This document shows positions 1 to 11,412 of a stretch of DNA of 64,000 nucleotides, piece by piece. Position 1 is the first letter of the stretch, and every line of letters begins with the position of its first letter. The stretch lies in NCBI GenBank assembly GCA_025403435.1, contig CM046332.1, positions 2,215,530 to 2,279,529 of the forward strand, written 5' to 3'. This stretch comes from Artocarpus heterophyllus. Taxonomy: Eukaryota > Streptophyta > Magnoliopsida > Rosales > Moraceae. The notes under the pieces are model-generated. The model saw only the letters and a list, made by a program, of their open reading frames with translations. It made no database searches and was not told the DNA's origin. The position numbers and the translations under genes were made by a program.

Positions 1-732
1 ATATTAAGAAAAAAACTTATTTTGTTGTTCTTTTAATAAAACCTTGTACATAATTAAGATTTGGTATACAATATAGGAGTATTTTCATAACTCTATCATT
101 CCTAAGGCTAATTTGAATTGAAAAGGTTGATAAATTTAAAAATTTTAACTGTTAGAATCATACAATAAAAAGCCCTAAAAATTTTTTAGAACAAATAATC
201 TCTTCTTTTCTTTTCTTTTTGCGACTTCTTCAAGGTAAGCTAACAGTTTAATTGTATAAATATTATATCATTTATGCTCAAAGTAATAATTCAGGGAGTT
301 GTTTTTGTTAATATTTGATAGATCATAGGAATAAATGTTATGTTTTGCAATTCAAGAGGGAATAAATGCAACATTTTTATGTTCAGGGGTCATATTGTTA
401 CAAGGGCTATAATTGAGGAAGAATTTTGTAATTAACTCTTAATTTTAATGTTTATTCTATTTTTCCCCCTTTAGGAAACTATTTATCTTTTTAAACATCA
501 CTTGTGGCATTTTTTATATTGGAAAATTTCACTAAATAACATAATTTCAATTCTTAACGTAAGTGAATAGTAGTTTTTAAAAAGATATCAATAAATAGAA
601 CTTCTGGAATGAGATACTTTTTTCAAACACTTGATTTTTTTTTTATTTCGCCTCTTATTTTCCCCTTCTCAAACTCCCTTTGTGATTTTAAAAAATAAAC
701 ATCAAGTTTGCTTATCTATCCGTCGCTATTTT
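1..732. other. AT-rich intergenic DNA
   Basis: No coding pattern, RNA gene or transposon end was recognised here. The stretch is dominated by A/T runs and no frame longer than a few dozen codons is present. Confidence 0.6.
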
Positions 733-1673
733 TAGGGGCGTGTATAGTCTAGTCCAATCCCAAACTGCTAGGCTTTTTGAATTTGACTGTTTTTGGTGGT
801 TTAGAAAAAAGGGACTGGACCAGACCATTTAACATTTAAGACTAGACAGTTTTAGCATGGTCTGGTCTGATTTGAACCATGGTTTAGGATGTTTTTGGAC
901 TTTTTTTAAGTTTTTGTACTAGATTTTATTCTTTCAAAACTCTAAATATCTAAGAAGCTAAAACAAAATTTTGAAAGAAAAAAACAAAAATACCAAGTAA
1001 CAAAAAAAAAAAAAAAAACACAACATACACTTAGATTGCTATATTTTTGAAGAAGAAAGTGGAAATATGATCAGCCTATCTATTGTATTATTACTTGGTT
1101 ATCATTGAATAAATAGTTCATTTATTTGTTGTTACCTGCTTGCTTGGGAAGATGGAAAATTGGTGACTATTCTTCATGCTATGCAACTATGTAGCTGTTT
1201 GTGTTATTTAGTGTACACTTAGAACACATTACATAACAACTATGTGATGCTGACGGCATACTTATATCTCTATGTTTAGAGTTCAATGTTTCTATAGTTT
1301 TATTAATGATTGATTGTTTTCCTTTCTTGTTCAAAACAATAATAAAATAAAACACAGCATAAAACAATTTAAAGCAAAATATAAATTATACAGTCATCCA
1401 TTTCCTAATTCTAAATATAATAATGCAATCTTCCAAACTCCAAACGCTAAATAAACATAAAATATAGTTAATAAATGTAACTAAGAATGTTTAGACAAAA
1501 AATATTATATATATATATATATAATTTTTAGATAAATGGTCAAGTCCAGTCCAGACCACAGACAAATACTTTGGAACTGATAGTCCAGTCTAAATGATCC
1601 TTAAACAGTCTGGTTTTAACAGTCTGGTCACTGCCAGAGTGGCCCGGTCTAGTGGTTCTTTTACACAGCCATA
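733..1673. mobile_element. hAT-like non-autonomous element (candidate)
   Basis: The left end reads TAGGGGCGTGTA and the reverse complement of the right end reads TATGGCTGTGTA, a match at 9 of 12 positions and typical of hAT terminal repeats. Words such as GGTCTGGTCTG, GACTGGACCAGACC and AGTCCAGTCCAGACC cluster near both ends in opposite orientations, as subterminal motifs of hAT elements do. The interior codes for nothing recognisable. The 8-bp flanks (GCTATTTT and GCTGTTCG) match at only 5 positions, so a target duplication is not convincing. Confidence 0.4.
1503..1523. repeat. (TA)n microsatellite
   Basis: Uninterrupted TA dinucleotide run inside the hAT-like candidate. Confidence 0.9.
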
Positions 1674-2160
1674 GCTGTTCGTCTTCTCTAATCTATGAGT
1701 CAATCTTCTTAATTTGTTGTTGTTTGTCTTCTTCGATCAAACCCCCTTTTGCTCATTCCTTCTCTTCTTTCTCCTCACAGACACACACACACACGCTCTT
1801 TCTCTCTCTCTCTCTTTCTCTCTCTCACACACATACATTCTCTCTTCTCTCTTTTGCTCTTTCTTCTCTCATCTCTATCTCTCACGTGTGTGAGTTCTTA
1901 AGATATGTTTGTTTGGTTTGAAGGTCGTAGTGATGGTCACTTAGAGATTGGCTGCGATCTTTTGCACTTCCTGGAGATTCACGTTCGTTCACAAATTCTA
2001 AGAGGGAGCTGACAAGGACACGACGAAGCCAACATTCTACAACATGCAGCAACAGCTAGTGAATGATGAGCAACGACGGGTGACGGAGGGAGGGCAGTGG
2101 TCAGATGGAGCAGAGAAATGGAAGAGAGAGAAAGAGAGAGACCTTTACTAATTTGGGGTA
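1674..2160 (+). other. Pyrimidine-rich, gene-leader-like block
   Basis: CT-rich sequence with a CACGTG core near 1884 is followed by a more GC-rich part rich in GACG and GAGAGA words (about 1960-2150). It has the look of a plant 5' leader and first exon, but the only frame (1652-1921) is a low-complexity Ser/Leu/His translation of the microsatellite and is not credible as a protein. A similar composition occurs in the CACTA remnant at 4500-4740, so a transposon origin is possible. Confidence 0.3.
1778..1852. repeat. Compound (AC)n/(CT)n microsatellite
   Basis: An AC run near 1780-1794 is followed by CT runs and a second CA run. Confidence 0.9.
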
Positions 2161-3394
2161 GGTAATTTTTTTAAATTGAAAATTGATTATTAGATCTATT
2201 TACTATCTTGATAAAAGGTTTGACCTATATATTTTTATTATTATATGATTTTGGTCTAATCCCATCTCTTCCCTTTTATATTAATTTATTGCAAACATTT
2301 TCTTATTCACTTAATTTTGAAACAAATTAAAAGAAAGAAGAAACACTTAATTTTGCTATAACTACTAAGTATATGCACTTAAATTTTATCCTTACAATTA
2401 AATAATTTTAACTTTGCCTTTAATCTTATTCTCTCCAAAAAAAAAAATTCCTTTGAAGAATTTGAAAAAGAAAAAAAGTGCATAAATCTTTTATTATTTG
2501 TTTGTGACTTTATTCTTTTAATTTTTTTCTCTTTATGTTTTATTCTCTTATTTTATTACGATAGTCATTCTATCAACACCCCTAATAATATTGAGTCAAA
2601 ATTGATATAGAGAGACAAATGGAACAAGAAGAAAAAAAGCAATTTGCATGAATTTTACTCCTTTTTCTTTTTGTCAATTTTTTGAGCACTCTTCAATTTC
2701 ATAAATTTTTTGGTTGTTAGAATCTAATAAAACTTTTGTGAGAAATTAATGCGGTAGGCGTCGTTTGGTGATTGTCTTATTATTTGGTTGAAAATTGGCT
2801 CCTTAATGACATATTTTTATTCATGTTTTATGGAGAAATGTTAGTATCATTTATCTTTCTTTCATCTCTTAAATAAAATGTATTAAATTGAGTAGACACT
2901 GGTAATTTTTTTACCACTTTTTTTCCATTCTTTTAGAAAAATAGATATTTTGCAACTTGTTTTAGAGTTAGCTTGGCATAACACAAAAAGTGCATCCCGC
3001 AGAGTGGTCGATCCACATTTTTTTAAAGTATTGACTAATGTTTAGGGCTCACTTCTTTAGCAATTTATTGTATGCTTTTGGATTAGGGGGATTGGTATTT
3101 GTAGATTCTAGAGAGAATTACATGTTATACCACACTTTTAAAAGTTGTGTTCATTTATGTCACACTTGGAAAATTTTACACCATATTGTCATTCATATTA
3201 CATATTAAGTTATGCCACATAAACATGCCAGATGAACTTTTAAATAACTTGACGTGGAAGAGGCTTAGTGGTGTTTATTCTCATCTACATTAAAAAGTAA
3301 AGTTGTTTAAGTTATGTAAAGAAAATTACAAATTTTTAAATAAATGAAATAAACAAATTTAACTTATCCATTCATGCTCTACTTTCAGATATCC
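2161..3394. other. AT-rich DNA, nothing recognised
   Basis: No convincing frame, transposon terminus or RNA gene was found. The left end of the CACTA element that follows should lie in or near this stretch, but I could not find a matching terminus. Confidence 0.5.
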
Positions 3395-3995
3395 TAACGA
3401 CATGTCATGTGCTCGAAATTGTACTTAGCTCTTCTATCTTTCGCTTGTTTTGACACCTCCCTTTGGTCCTCACTATATTTGTTTCACAAAATCCCTCTAT
3501 TGGCCCGAAGTAATAGAAGGAAAGTTTTTAGCTTCTTTTGTGGGAGAATAAAAACATTAAGATCATCTTCGTGTTTGTCAATGAATTCGTTCTTAAGGTT
3601 ATGCCTAAAGTCTTTGGCCATTGTAGATGCGCTTGACATCAACTTCTTCTTTATGATGTCAAGAACGGTGAAGGATGCAACAATACATTGCCATACACAT
3701 TCCACATTGTCCTTGTTCTTCTTTCTCTCCAATCCTTTGTTGTTATGGGGACATGCTCTCAAACTAGAACTTCAAAATAACTTTGGAGCTCATCCTCCTC
3801 TTTTCCAAAAGGTTGATCTTTTTCTTCAAATTGGACTTGTATTTTTAAACTTTTTGATCTCAACTATGATACTTTCTTCATCAATTTTACTCTTCTTTTT
3901 CCATTCACATCTGGATTGAAAGGTTCCCTTTTTCAGAGCTCATATTTATTGTCTTCTTTGGTCATTTCTACCTCTGTATCAACGAATTCGTTGTC
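3395..3995 (-). pseudogene. PTTA/En-Spm-type plant transposase fragment, broken
   Basis: Read on the minus strand in more than one frame, this resembles the plant PTTA/En-Spm transposase family found in CACTA elements. The reading starts near 3995 with an acidic Met-Ser-Asp-Asn-Glu segment. It is followed by a segment with Gly-Lys-Glu-Glu-Asp-Glu-Leu, then VPITTKDW, the family's usual 'P-I-T-x-x-D-W' core, and then a WQCIVASFTV-like stretch. The longest clean piece is 92 codons at 3484-3762. It ends in a segment resembling the 'FVKxRxSExxx...KNKYxHxxS' part of the family. Several stops and frame changes are needed to follow the homology, so it is not functional. Family assignment rests on motif recognition only. 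Confidence 0.55.
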
Positions 3996-4774
3996 TGACA
4001 TTTTAGAATGACACTTAAGCAATAACACTTATAGCTAAAACAAACATATAATTAGAATTAAAACCAACATATAATTAAAACTAATAATAATGCAAAAACT
4101 AGCATAATTAAAAAAACAAACAATAAATTTTCAAAACAAACATATATATAGGACTAAAATATAATATTGGCAATAAAAATTCATAACATTAAAACTAAAA
4201 CTTATGAAACTAAAACTAACACACTAAATTAACATTGAAACAATATACCAAGTCCTAATTACAATGTTTTCATTCACAAATTATAAATATAAAACCTAAT
4301 TACTAAAGCAAAACCTAGTCATTAATTACAACAATTTTATAGAAATCCGTCATCTAAAGTCTTGAAAATAACTGTTGTGAAATCCATCTCAAATTCCTAT
4401 TAAGAAATGTACAAAAAAATTTAAAAAGGTAACAATAAAAATAGTTTGAGCTGACATTGTTACAGAAAAGGGGGAAGAAAAAAGGAAATACATTGGGCTC
4501 AGAGTCCTCATGGTGGTGACAGAGGGTGTGACGAATTTGTTGTTCCCAGTGACAATGGAGAGGCCTTGGAGATTGATGGTGGCGACAGTGGGGCTTCGCC
4601 TTTGAGCTTTGTGATAGCAACAGTGGGACTTTGCCTCGGGGCTTCACGGTGGATCTTCATGAGAAAAGGGTGACGAAGGGAGAGAGGGTGACTAAGGGAG
4701 AGAGAGCGTGAGAGAGAGGGAGGTGAAGGCATTGAGAAAGTTGTGTTTAAATTTTTTAGAGGCGAGGTAATAAA

Positions 4775-4930
4775 TGATATTAGATGACAGTTTCCTATAT
4801 AATTGTCATCTACTAAATAGCTTTAGATGATGGTTTCTCAAAAACCATCATATAAATTACATGACATTTAATGTAAGTAAATGTTGTGTGACTTTCAACG
4901 ATGGTTTCTCACTAAACCATCATCTAATTG
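4775..4930. repeat. CACTA subterminal palindromes
   Basis: Three inverted word pairs follow one another: GATGACAGTTT...ATTGTCATC (4783-4812), ATGATGGTTT...AAACCATCAT (4827-4852) and CGATGGTTT...AAACCATCATC (4899-4926). They resemble the palindromes in the CACTA element at the far right of the window, which suggests related families. Confidence 0.7.
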
Positions 4931-4960
4931 CAGTCACCTAAGCTGCATTTTGCAATAGTG

Positions 4961-5238
4961 CCATAATTCTTTCTATGCCTCCATGTGCATATGTCCAGTG
5001 CCAAGGATCAAGCAAGGCAGATAGTAGTTTCACTTAGAGAATATTTTCCCAATGGAAAAATTCCTATATCCTCTTTTCAACTGGATAAGCAAAATGTATA
5101 TATATTTATTAAGCATTAAAGTGATGTACTCTATAGCACGTTTTACAATAGTTTTATGAAAATTTTTGTTCTACAAGTTCTAGACATTTATCATGTTAAT
5201 GTATTTTTCTCCTAAAATCATTTTAGAAATCCAACTAT
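4961..5238 (+). other. Possible tail of a decayed copia LTR
   Basis: This AT-rich stretch lies directly upstream of a clear primer-binding site and ends in CCAACTA, close to the CCAACA end of the copia LTRs elsewhere in the window. The body is too diverged to align by eye with those LTRs. Confidence 0.35.
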
Positions 5239-7075
5239 TGGTATTAGAGCCGGCTATAGAATTTATTAATTTAAGCGTTGATCATGCGATAATTGATTTT
5301 TATGATATATATATATATTTATATATATATATGTGTTATATATGTTGTATGTATGCGATGGGTAGGCATTTTATATTAATATGTATGTTTATGTATTTTA
5401 TTCATATAATGAATGATGAATGTATGAACGATGGATTTGGTCATTAATTATATAGTTATGAAGATCTCTGTGATAATGGTAATTTTAATTTTATTACAAT
5501 TGATGTTGGCTTGTAATAAAGGGTTAAGATTTTGTAATTTATTTTTCTGCAAAATAAATCTTGTTATAAATTGAAAGAGTAAAGAACTATTAAAGACCTG
5601 AGACCTGAAGGGTCGAAACAATAGACCATGAAATGGTCCATGAATTGATCATTTGTAAAACAATTGAAAAAACGAGAAAAAAGGCATTAGCGCTAGGTTC
5701 CATGACTTCAGTCGTGGGCTCCACGGTGCTGGAATGGTTGAGGCTCGGCCCTAAGGCACAAAGCCTTAGGCATTAGGGCACCAGAGCCAGCATAGCCATG
5801 CGTCGTGTGCTTGGATTCTGGCCAATGGCGCTAGGGTGCCAAGAGGCTATCCCATGCCCAAAACCCTAGCGTAGGGTTTTCCCTGCGTAATTTCTTCTAG
5901 TCATTTTCTTTGTTAATTTTGATGTTTCCCAAGAAGGCATACAAGGACCATTTCAAGAGGATTACACGAAGACCCATGAAGATTAAATAGCTTATGAATT
6001 TATATAATTTTTATTATTTCAATTAGTTTGTAATTTAAATATCTGAGAAATCCAATCAAATCCATTTCAATTGCTGAATTGAATTTTTTTTATTTTATGT
6101 TGATAGTTTATTGTATATCCATGCATATAATGTCATATTTGTTCTAGTATTCCTTCTTATATGTTTTATAACATGCCATGCATACATGTACATTTATTCA
6201 TGGTATTAAAATCATTTAATTATAGATATGTAATATGCACTGTAAATTGATTTAGTAAGATTAAATAGATTAATGGTTGTAAATTTTATTTGCAAACCAA
6301 TAATATATATATATATATGTTCATATATGAAATTGGATATAAGAGTTAAATTTTAGAATTTCATATATCTAGAAATATAAAATGTTTATATTTCTAGAAA
6401 TTGTAAATCATGAAATGTTTTATGAAAGAGAATACATATTTACAAATATTGAGTGGGAAAGGGTCGTATGAAAATACGACCCACTGGTCTTCTATATTAA
6501 AATAACACTGTAAGGTTCAAATGGCACCTCAAGACAACAATGATTTTGTCATCCTAACAAAGGGGGTGTCTACTGGTTTGGTACAAGGTTGGTTTTTTCT
6601 TGTGATAGGATTTTAGGATAAGACGACACTTTTTAGTTAAGACTTTGCAAGCCAAAATGAAAGGCTACATTCATAACGATGTAATTAAATATTAATTGCA
6701 TCTTGATCAAAATAACTGTAGTTAATTAACATCAAAATATAAGATATTTTGAATATTTATTAATTGAGAAGTTCCATATAATGTGACCTACCTACAGTAG
6801 CACATTATTTTTGGTAAATTAAATTATCGTTGGTAATATTAGTAAACATATTTTTTATGTGCATTCATGCATCATATTTACTATACTTAAGAACCTCTAT
6901 TATTTGCTTATGATATTCATGCACACAAATTAAATGTTTATTTATTTATTTTTGAACAATATGTCTAATCCTATCATAAACCTACTTGCACCTGAACATT
7001 AAACTGGTGAGAATTATGCCAAATGGAAAAGTAACACAAACCTCATGCTCATTAGCGACAATTACAAGTTCATCT
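5239..7075 (+). mobile_element. Copia element leader and gag start, truncated
   Basis: A primer-binding site, TGGTATTAGAGCCGGCT, opens the segment at 5239. A long AT-rich leader follows, with a GC-rich, self-complementary cassette at about 5690-5890 (GGCGCTAGG, GCCTTAGGCATTAGGGC). The words GAGTGGGAAAGG and TCCTATCATAAACC near the end recur in the other copia leaders in the window. The segment stops at 7076, where another copia LTR begins, so the gag gene is cut after about 38 codons. Confidence 0.65.
6961..7075 (+). pseudogene. Copia gag N-terminus, broken
   Basis: An ATG at 6961 starts a frame that reads as the N-terminus of a copia Gag: Met-Ser-Asn-Pro..., then TGENYAKWKSN and a hydrophobic/aromatic DNYKFIL segment. 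The 'GxNYxxWK' core is characteristic of copia Gag N-termini. A TAA interrupts the frame just before the core, and the LTR at 7076 cuts it short. Confidence 0.7.
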
Positions 7076-9009
7076 TGTTAGACTAGGTGTTCTAAGGATT
7101 AAATGATGTAATAAGTTTTTGAAGAAATTTAATCAATAAATAGTTTATTTTTTATTCATATATCAAATGTTGTCCTCTTTATGTTCATTTCTATAAAATG
7201 TATGATAAGCAGACAAAAAGTCTAAGACTGTTAGTCAAAACCTTTAAGATCATGCATATGATGAACAGATTATGCAGAAGCATGAATATTAAAGGTGATA
7301 ATCTAAATGATAAGGTCCATAATCGAGGAAATAAAGTTGGGCACTTTATTCATGTTAAGATTGTTATATTGTCTACATCTCTAATGGGAGATGACTTGTC
7401 TTGGTCATTGGAGTGGGACTCCATGGGTAGAAACAGTGGCATATTGTCATAGATGGCGATATATTGGATAGGGACAAAAGTTGAATTAATTTGATTAATA
7501 ATTTTGTTTATTTAAATCAATTCACTTTTGACAATCGTATGTGTTATGTCTTACTCTTAAAACGAACAATGGCCCATATTCTTGGCTTGTCTCTTTTGAT
7601 GTAGCAAAAGGTGATATCCTGATTTGATGATGGTACGTATACTGGTACGTTAGAGACATGACTCTTGATTAACATAGACACGTTATATATAGATATGGAA
7701 TCTATAGCTCTTTTATTGAGTTAATGATATTCTCTTATAGGCATTATCCTATAATTGAAAGACTGGAGTGCTCAATGATTTGGATATATAGGTGTAACGG
7801 AATAGTATACTATTTATGAATAGTAAGTATTCCAATGGTGAGATAATGGAATATAAGATAAAAATAATTGGAAAAATAAAACAGAATTTATCCTTAAGCC
7901 GACTATGAATATCTTATGGGGATGATACATGTTATGATATGTCATAGACGACTATCTTATTGGAGCTTTGTAATTTTATATAGTTAAGAGTGCAGCTCTA
8001 AGCTTTATATGGAGTAGCGGTAGAGTTTATAATTATAAAATATAAGTATCTTTGATAATTTATTTTGTAATTATAGGAGCTTGATCTATATATATATCCA
8101 TTAGGTCCCTTTTACTAGCTCATAATAATTCCTACAACGATACGACATGTTTTTCCTACATATTGGTTACTTATGTTAATTATTAGATTGGATGAAATTC
8201 GATAGAGTAGATTTAATAATTCATATTAGTTTATTGGTTGAATTAATTTTGTGAATTAATTTAAGATATACATGTTGAATTATTTGGATAATATTTTATT
8301 TGTTATAGGATTATCTGTATATGATTTTTTAATCGAATAACTTCTCTATTGGGTTATTTGAATTAAAACTGAGGCTCTATGTAAGATTTTTGTATGAAAT
8401 AAGACATTTTAAGATTTCCAGATTATCGCTCGGTCAACAGCTTGGTGCAGACAGTGTGGCAGGTTGATGTAGATAGTTCGATAGGCTGGTGGAGCCATTC
8501 GGTAGGCCAATCTTCCAAAATGGCATGCCAAACATGCAATAATCTAGTTACGTATTTTGATGCATTTTTCATCAAAAGTTGATCCAGAATCAAATTTTGA
8601 AGCCTAATCTATAAGGATTATCCCCAGATTCGACCAATATATAAAGGAAAGAATTTTTCATTATTTCTTAGATCATTTGAGAAGTAGAGAGTTGATACTC
8701 TGGTGAGAGAAACTCTAAAAGTCCCCAAGAGCTATTGTTCAATATAGTAGTTGGAAGGAGAGTCACCGGAGAAAAAGCTATACAACGTGCGACCATCCAC
8801 ACTCCAATCGTCGAAAGAGAATAGCAAAGAAGACCAGTTGGTTGAGGCTCTTCCAGGACATTCTTCTCTACTCAGCTTTCTACAGCCTTCGGTATATAAA
8901 AGAGATACATAAGATCTATTATTAATTTATGTACTTAGCATCTTAAACTTATTATTTGGAAAATATTTTTATTTAAATTTTTTCAAAATTCCACTGCGTA
9001 TTATTTTTC
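7076..9009 (+). repeat. Copia 5' LTR
   Basis: It begins TGTTAGACTAGGTG and ends ...TTTTTCA, directly followed by a damaged primer site. The same LTR family occurs at 13723, 14298, 35002 and 53904. A GC-rich cassette with words such as GCTCGGTCAACAGC and ATTCGGTAGGCC lies at about 8425-8520. The 84-codon frame at 7198-7452 reflects ordinary LTR sequence. Confidence 0.8.
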
Positions 9010-10545
9010 AATCAGAGCTATAGTTTTATGTTGATTTTACAGGTTTGTGATCATGCTATGTATATAAATTATGTGATCTTAATCTCTCCTATGCTTGAAT
9101 TTAATTTTTTAGAGAGTTGGCACTCTAGGGTTTCTATATAATTAAATGTTGTTATAAGATTATGTGGTGAGTGTGTATTAATTAATGGTTAATTAAATTT
9201 CTATTTTAATTATTAAATTTATTAATTTTGTTGGTTATGGTTCCTTAGAGGTTAGAATATGTATCGTGGTTTTTCATGTAATTAAATGGTGGTCTATCAT
9301 AACCGCCTAGGATTTGTTATTTTGATTTTGATTTGTAAAATTTGTATTAAAATAATTATTCAAAGTGAAGACGAATCTAAAAGATGGAGATGACTAGAGT
9401 TCTTTATTTTTTTCTGTGTTTATAAATTTTCATGTTTTTGATTTGTTGAAAAATAAATTAAAAGCTGCTTAAAAATAATTTTTACTATTCAGCCTCAGTC
9501 AGTAAGCCAATTACCCAGTACTGGTAGGTCGATGGTCACAGACTGACAAGCTGATCTCCCAAATCGGTAGGCCTGTAATGGGTAGAATTGTTTTTTTTTT
9601 TAAACAGTGCGTTTTTAGTGTAGTTTTATTTTTATTTTTTGAGACAATTCTAAGAAACATGAAATTTTATCATAACTAGAAAAATAAATTTTTGATCTAT
9701 ATGAGATTGAAGAATTGAAAATGAATGCCACATAAAGAAAGATACAATAAGAAGATACAAGTAGAAGAATCAATAATATATTTCGATTGATCATTTGCAA
9801 TCTTTATTTTCTTTTCTTTAGAATGGAACCATGATATTATGGCTGTTTACTATATTGCTTGTAGCTTTGCATGTTGCTTTGCTTGTTTGTATTATAATAT
9901 GTTCTACCATATATTTTATAATATGCCATGTAGAATAGGGAGTGCCGCTCATTAAAATTGTTCATGTTTCTTAACATGAAACCTTAACATTTTAAAATAT
10001 TGAGTGGGAAAAGGTTTTCGAAAAGATGACCTAAGGCCTTCATTGTTGATCCATAGGTAACACATTGTGGATCCATAGGAAGGGATTTTAACATGTACCA
10101 TATTAGATCTCTGAAGGGGTAATTTATTTTAGCATGATTTATCATTGTACACCCCTAGGTGGCAATTATAAATCATGGATAAAATAATTGAAGTAATGGT
10201 TATACACTCAAGATTAATTTTATTATTTACCTTCCATAGGAGCTTTGTTAATAAAATTAATTGCAAAAAAAAATGATTATTTGTATATGCTAGATTAGAC
10301 TGGTCTTGGATGGCATATTTTAATCAAACGAGATTCGTGTTCCTAATTGAATTTGAAAAGTCTCCCCTAGGTGGCTTGATGAATTCTATGTTAAGGATTA
10401 TTATGGTAAGGTTATGATATTTTTGAGGTTTTGACACATAAATACATTGTATGCTTACTTGTTTGTGTTATCTTACTAAACAGTTGTGGAATGTTTGCTT
10501 ATATTTGGTGTATGATTCTTTATTGTAGATCAAAATATCTAAAAA
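9010..10545 (+). other. Copia untranslated leader
   Basis: This lies between the primer-site remnant and gag. It contains a GC-rich cassette at 9485-9590 (CAGTACTGGTAGGTCGATGG, AATCGGTAGGCCTG) about 475 bp after the primer site. At 9990-10260 it carries the GAGTGGGAAAAGG and GGTGGCAATTATAAATCATGG words shared with the other leaders. No frame of note is present. Confidence 0.7.
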
Positions 10546-11412
10546 TGCTTTATCTTTGATACTTAAAAAAATACATTAGCTAGAGAGAATTACAATGATT
10601 GGAAAAGGAACTTGAATATCATCCTTATCTTTAAGAAACTAAAATTTATGCTAACCTCACCGTATCCTGCTAAGGTTACCGACAAATCCACTAATGAACT
10701 AATCTAAGCGTATGTTAGCTAGAAGGATGCTACTGATCAGGCCCGCTGTTACATTATGGCTAGCATGAATAATGTATTACAGACTCAAAATGAGGATTAT
10801 GAGACTCCTAGGTAGATATTGGATAATCTAGAAGACAAGTTTGAAGTCCAAGCCTTAACAAAGCAGCAAAGGGCTCTTCTGAAGCTCTTCAAATGCAAAT
10901 AAAGACTGTGGGCTCTTGTGAAGGAGTATACGATGTTGGTCATGGTTTACCTCGCTCAACCTCAAACCACCCATAGTGCTGACATTGATGCTGTCACAGA
11001 TTACTATGGTCTTTGAGAATCTCTCTATGGAGTTTATCTTGTTTAGAGCTTCATAAAACTTGAGCAACATACATGACATTATTGTAATTGAGTGGATGAA
11101 GTAGTTATAGGAGTTTGAGAATTTGATTAGGGAAGCTCCGACTGGTGGGGAGGCAAACCTTGTGGTTGCATTTGGTTCCAATCCTAACTTTGGGAATCAA
11201 AAGAAGCAGAGGACTAAGAACGGTAAATCTTTTGCATTGGCAAAAGGCAAGGGCAAGAAGAAGAAAAAGAGGAACTCAAAGATGCTAAAGTGCTTTTTCT
11301 CCAAGAAGGTTGGGCATATCAAGAAGAATTGCAAAGACTTTTTATTTCAAGAAGGTAAGTGCAAACTTTTGGTTATTGAAACTTGTTTAGTTAAGGAATC
11401 AAATGACACTTA
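10546..11412 (+). pseudogene. Copia gag with CCHC knuckle, broken
   Basis: Following frames through stops, the N-terminus reads ENYNDWKRNLNI, then a segment with MASMNNVLQTQNEDYET and LDNLEDKFE, as in copia Gag (UBN2-type). The last clean frame (11123-11413) carries a Lys-rich stretch and then a zinc-knuckle-like CFFSKKVGHIKKNC. The first two cysteines of the usual C-x2-C-x4-H-x4-C are replaced in part (C-F-F-S), so the knuckle has lost a ligand. In-frame TAG/TAA codons and the altered knuckle show that it is dead. Gag would form the virus-like particle and bind the RNA. Confidence 0.8.

Larger units (their letters stand above)
3395..4960 (-). mobile_element. Decayed CACTA (En/Spm) element, minus orientation
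   Basis: The right end is TGCAATAGTG; read on the minus strand this is CACTATTGCA, the CACTA signature. Just inside it lie inverted word pairs of the form ATGATGGTTT...AAACCATCAT, the subterminal repeats usual for CACTA elements. A remnant of a PTTA/En-Spm-type transposase is encoded further in, on the minus strand. The opposite terminus was not found, so 3395 marks only the end of recognisable coding. Two minus-strand frames (4354-4647, 4508-4732) are Ser/Pro/His-rich low-complexity translations of the leader and are not called as genes. Confidence 0.65.

Noticed and set aside
1652..1921. 89-codon frame rich in Ser, Leu, His and Thr
   Set aside because: It is the translation of the AC/CT microsatellite and its surroundings.
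3407..3919. 170-codon plus-strand frame
   Set aside because: It is antisense to the transposase remnant, which has the recognisable motifs. The plus-strand translation is Phe/Leu/Ser-rich with none.
4354..4732. Two overlapping minus-strand frames, Pro/Ser/His-rich
   Set aside because: Low complexity, overlapping each other in different frames, and in the leader of a dead CACTA element.
7198..7452. 84-codon frame in the copia LTR, with a similar one at 35200-35466
   Set aside because: Both lie at the same place in LTRs of one family, and the similarity is explained by LTR homology. The reading breaks in other copies such as 14298-14640.
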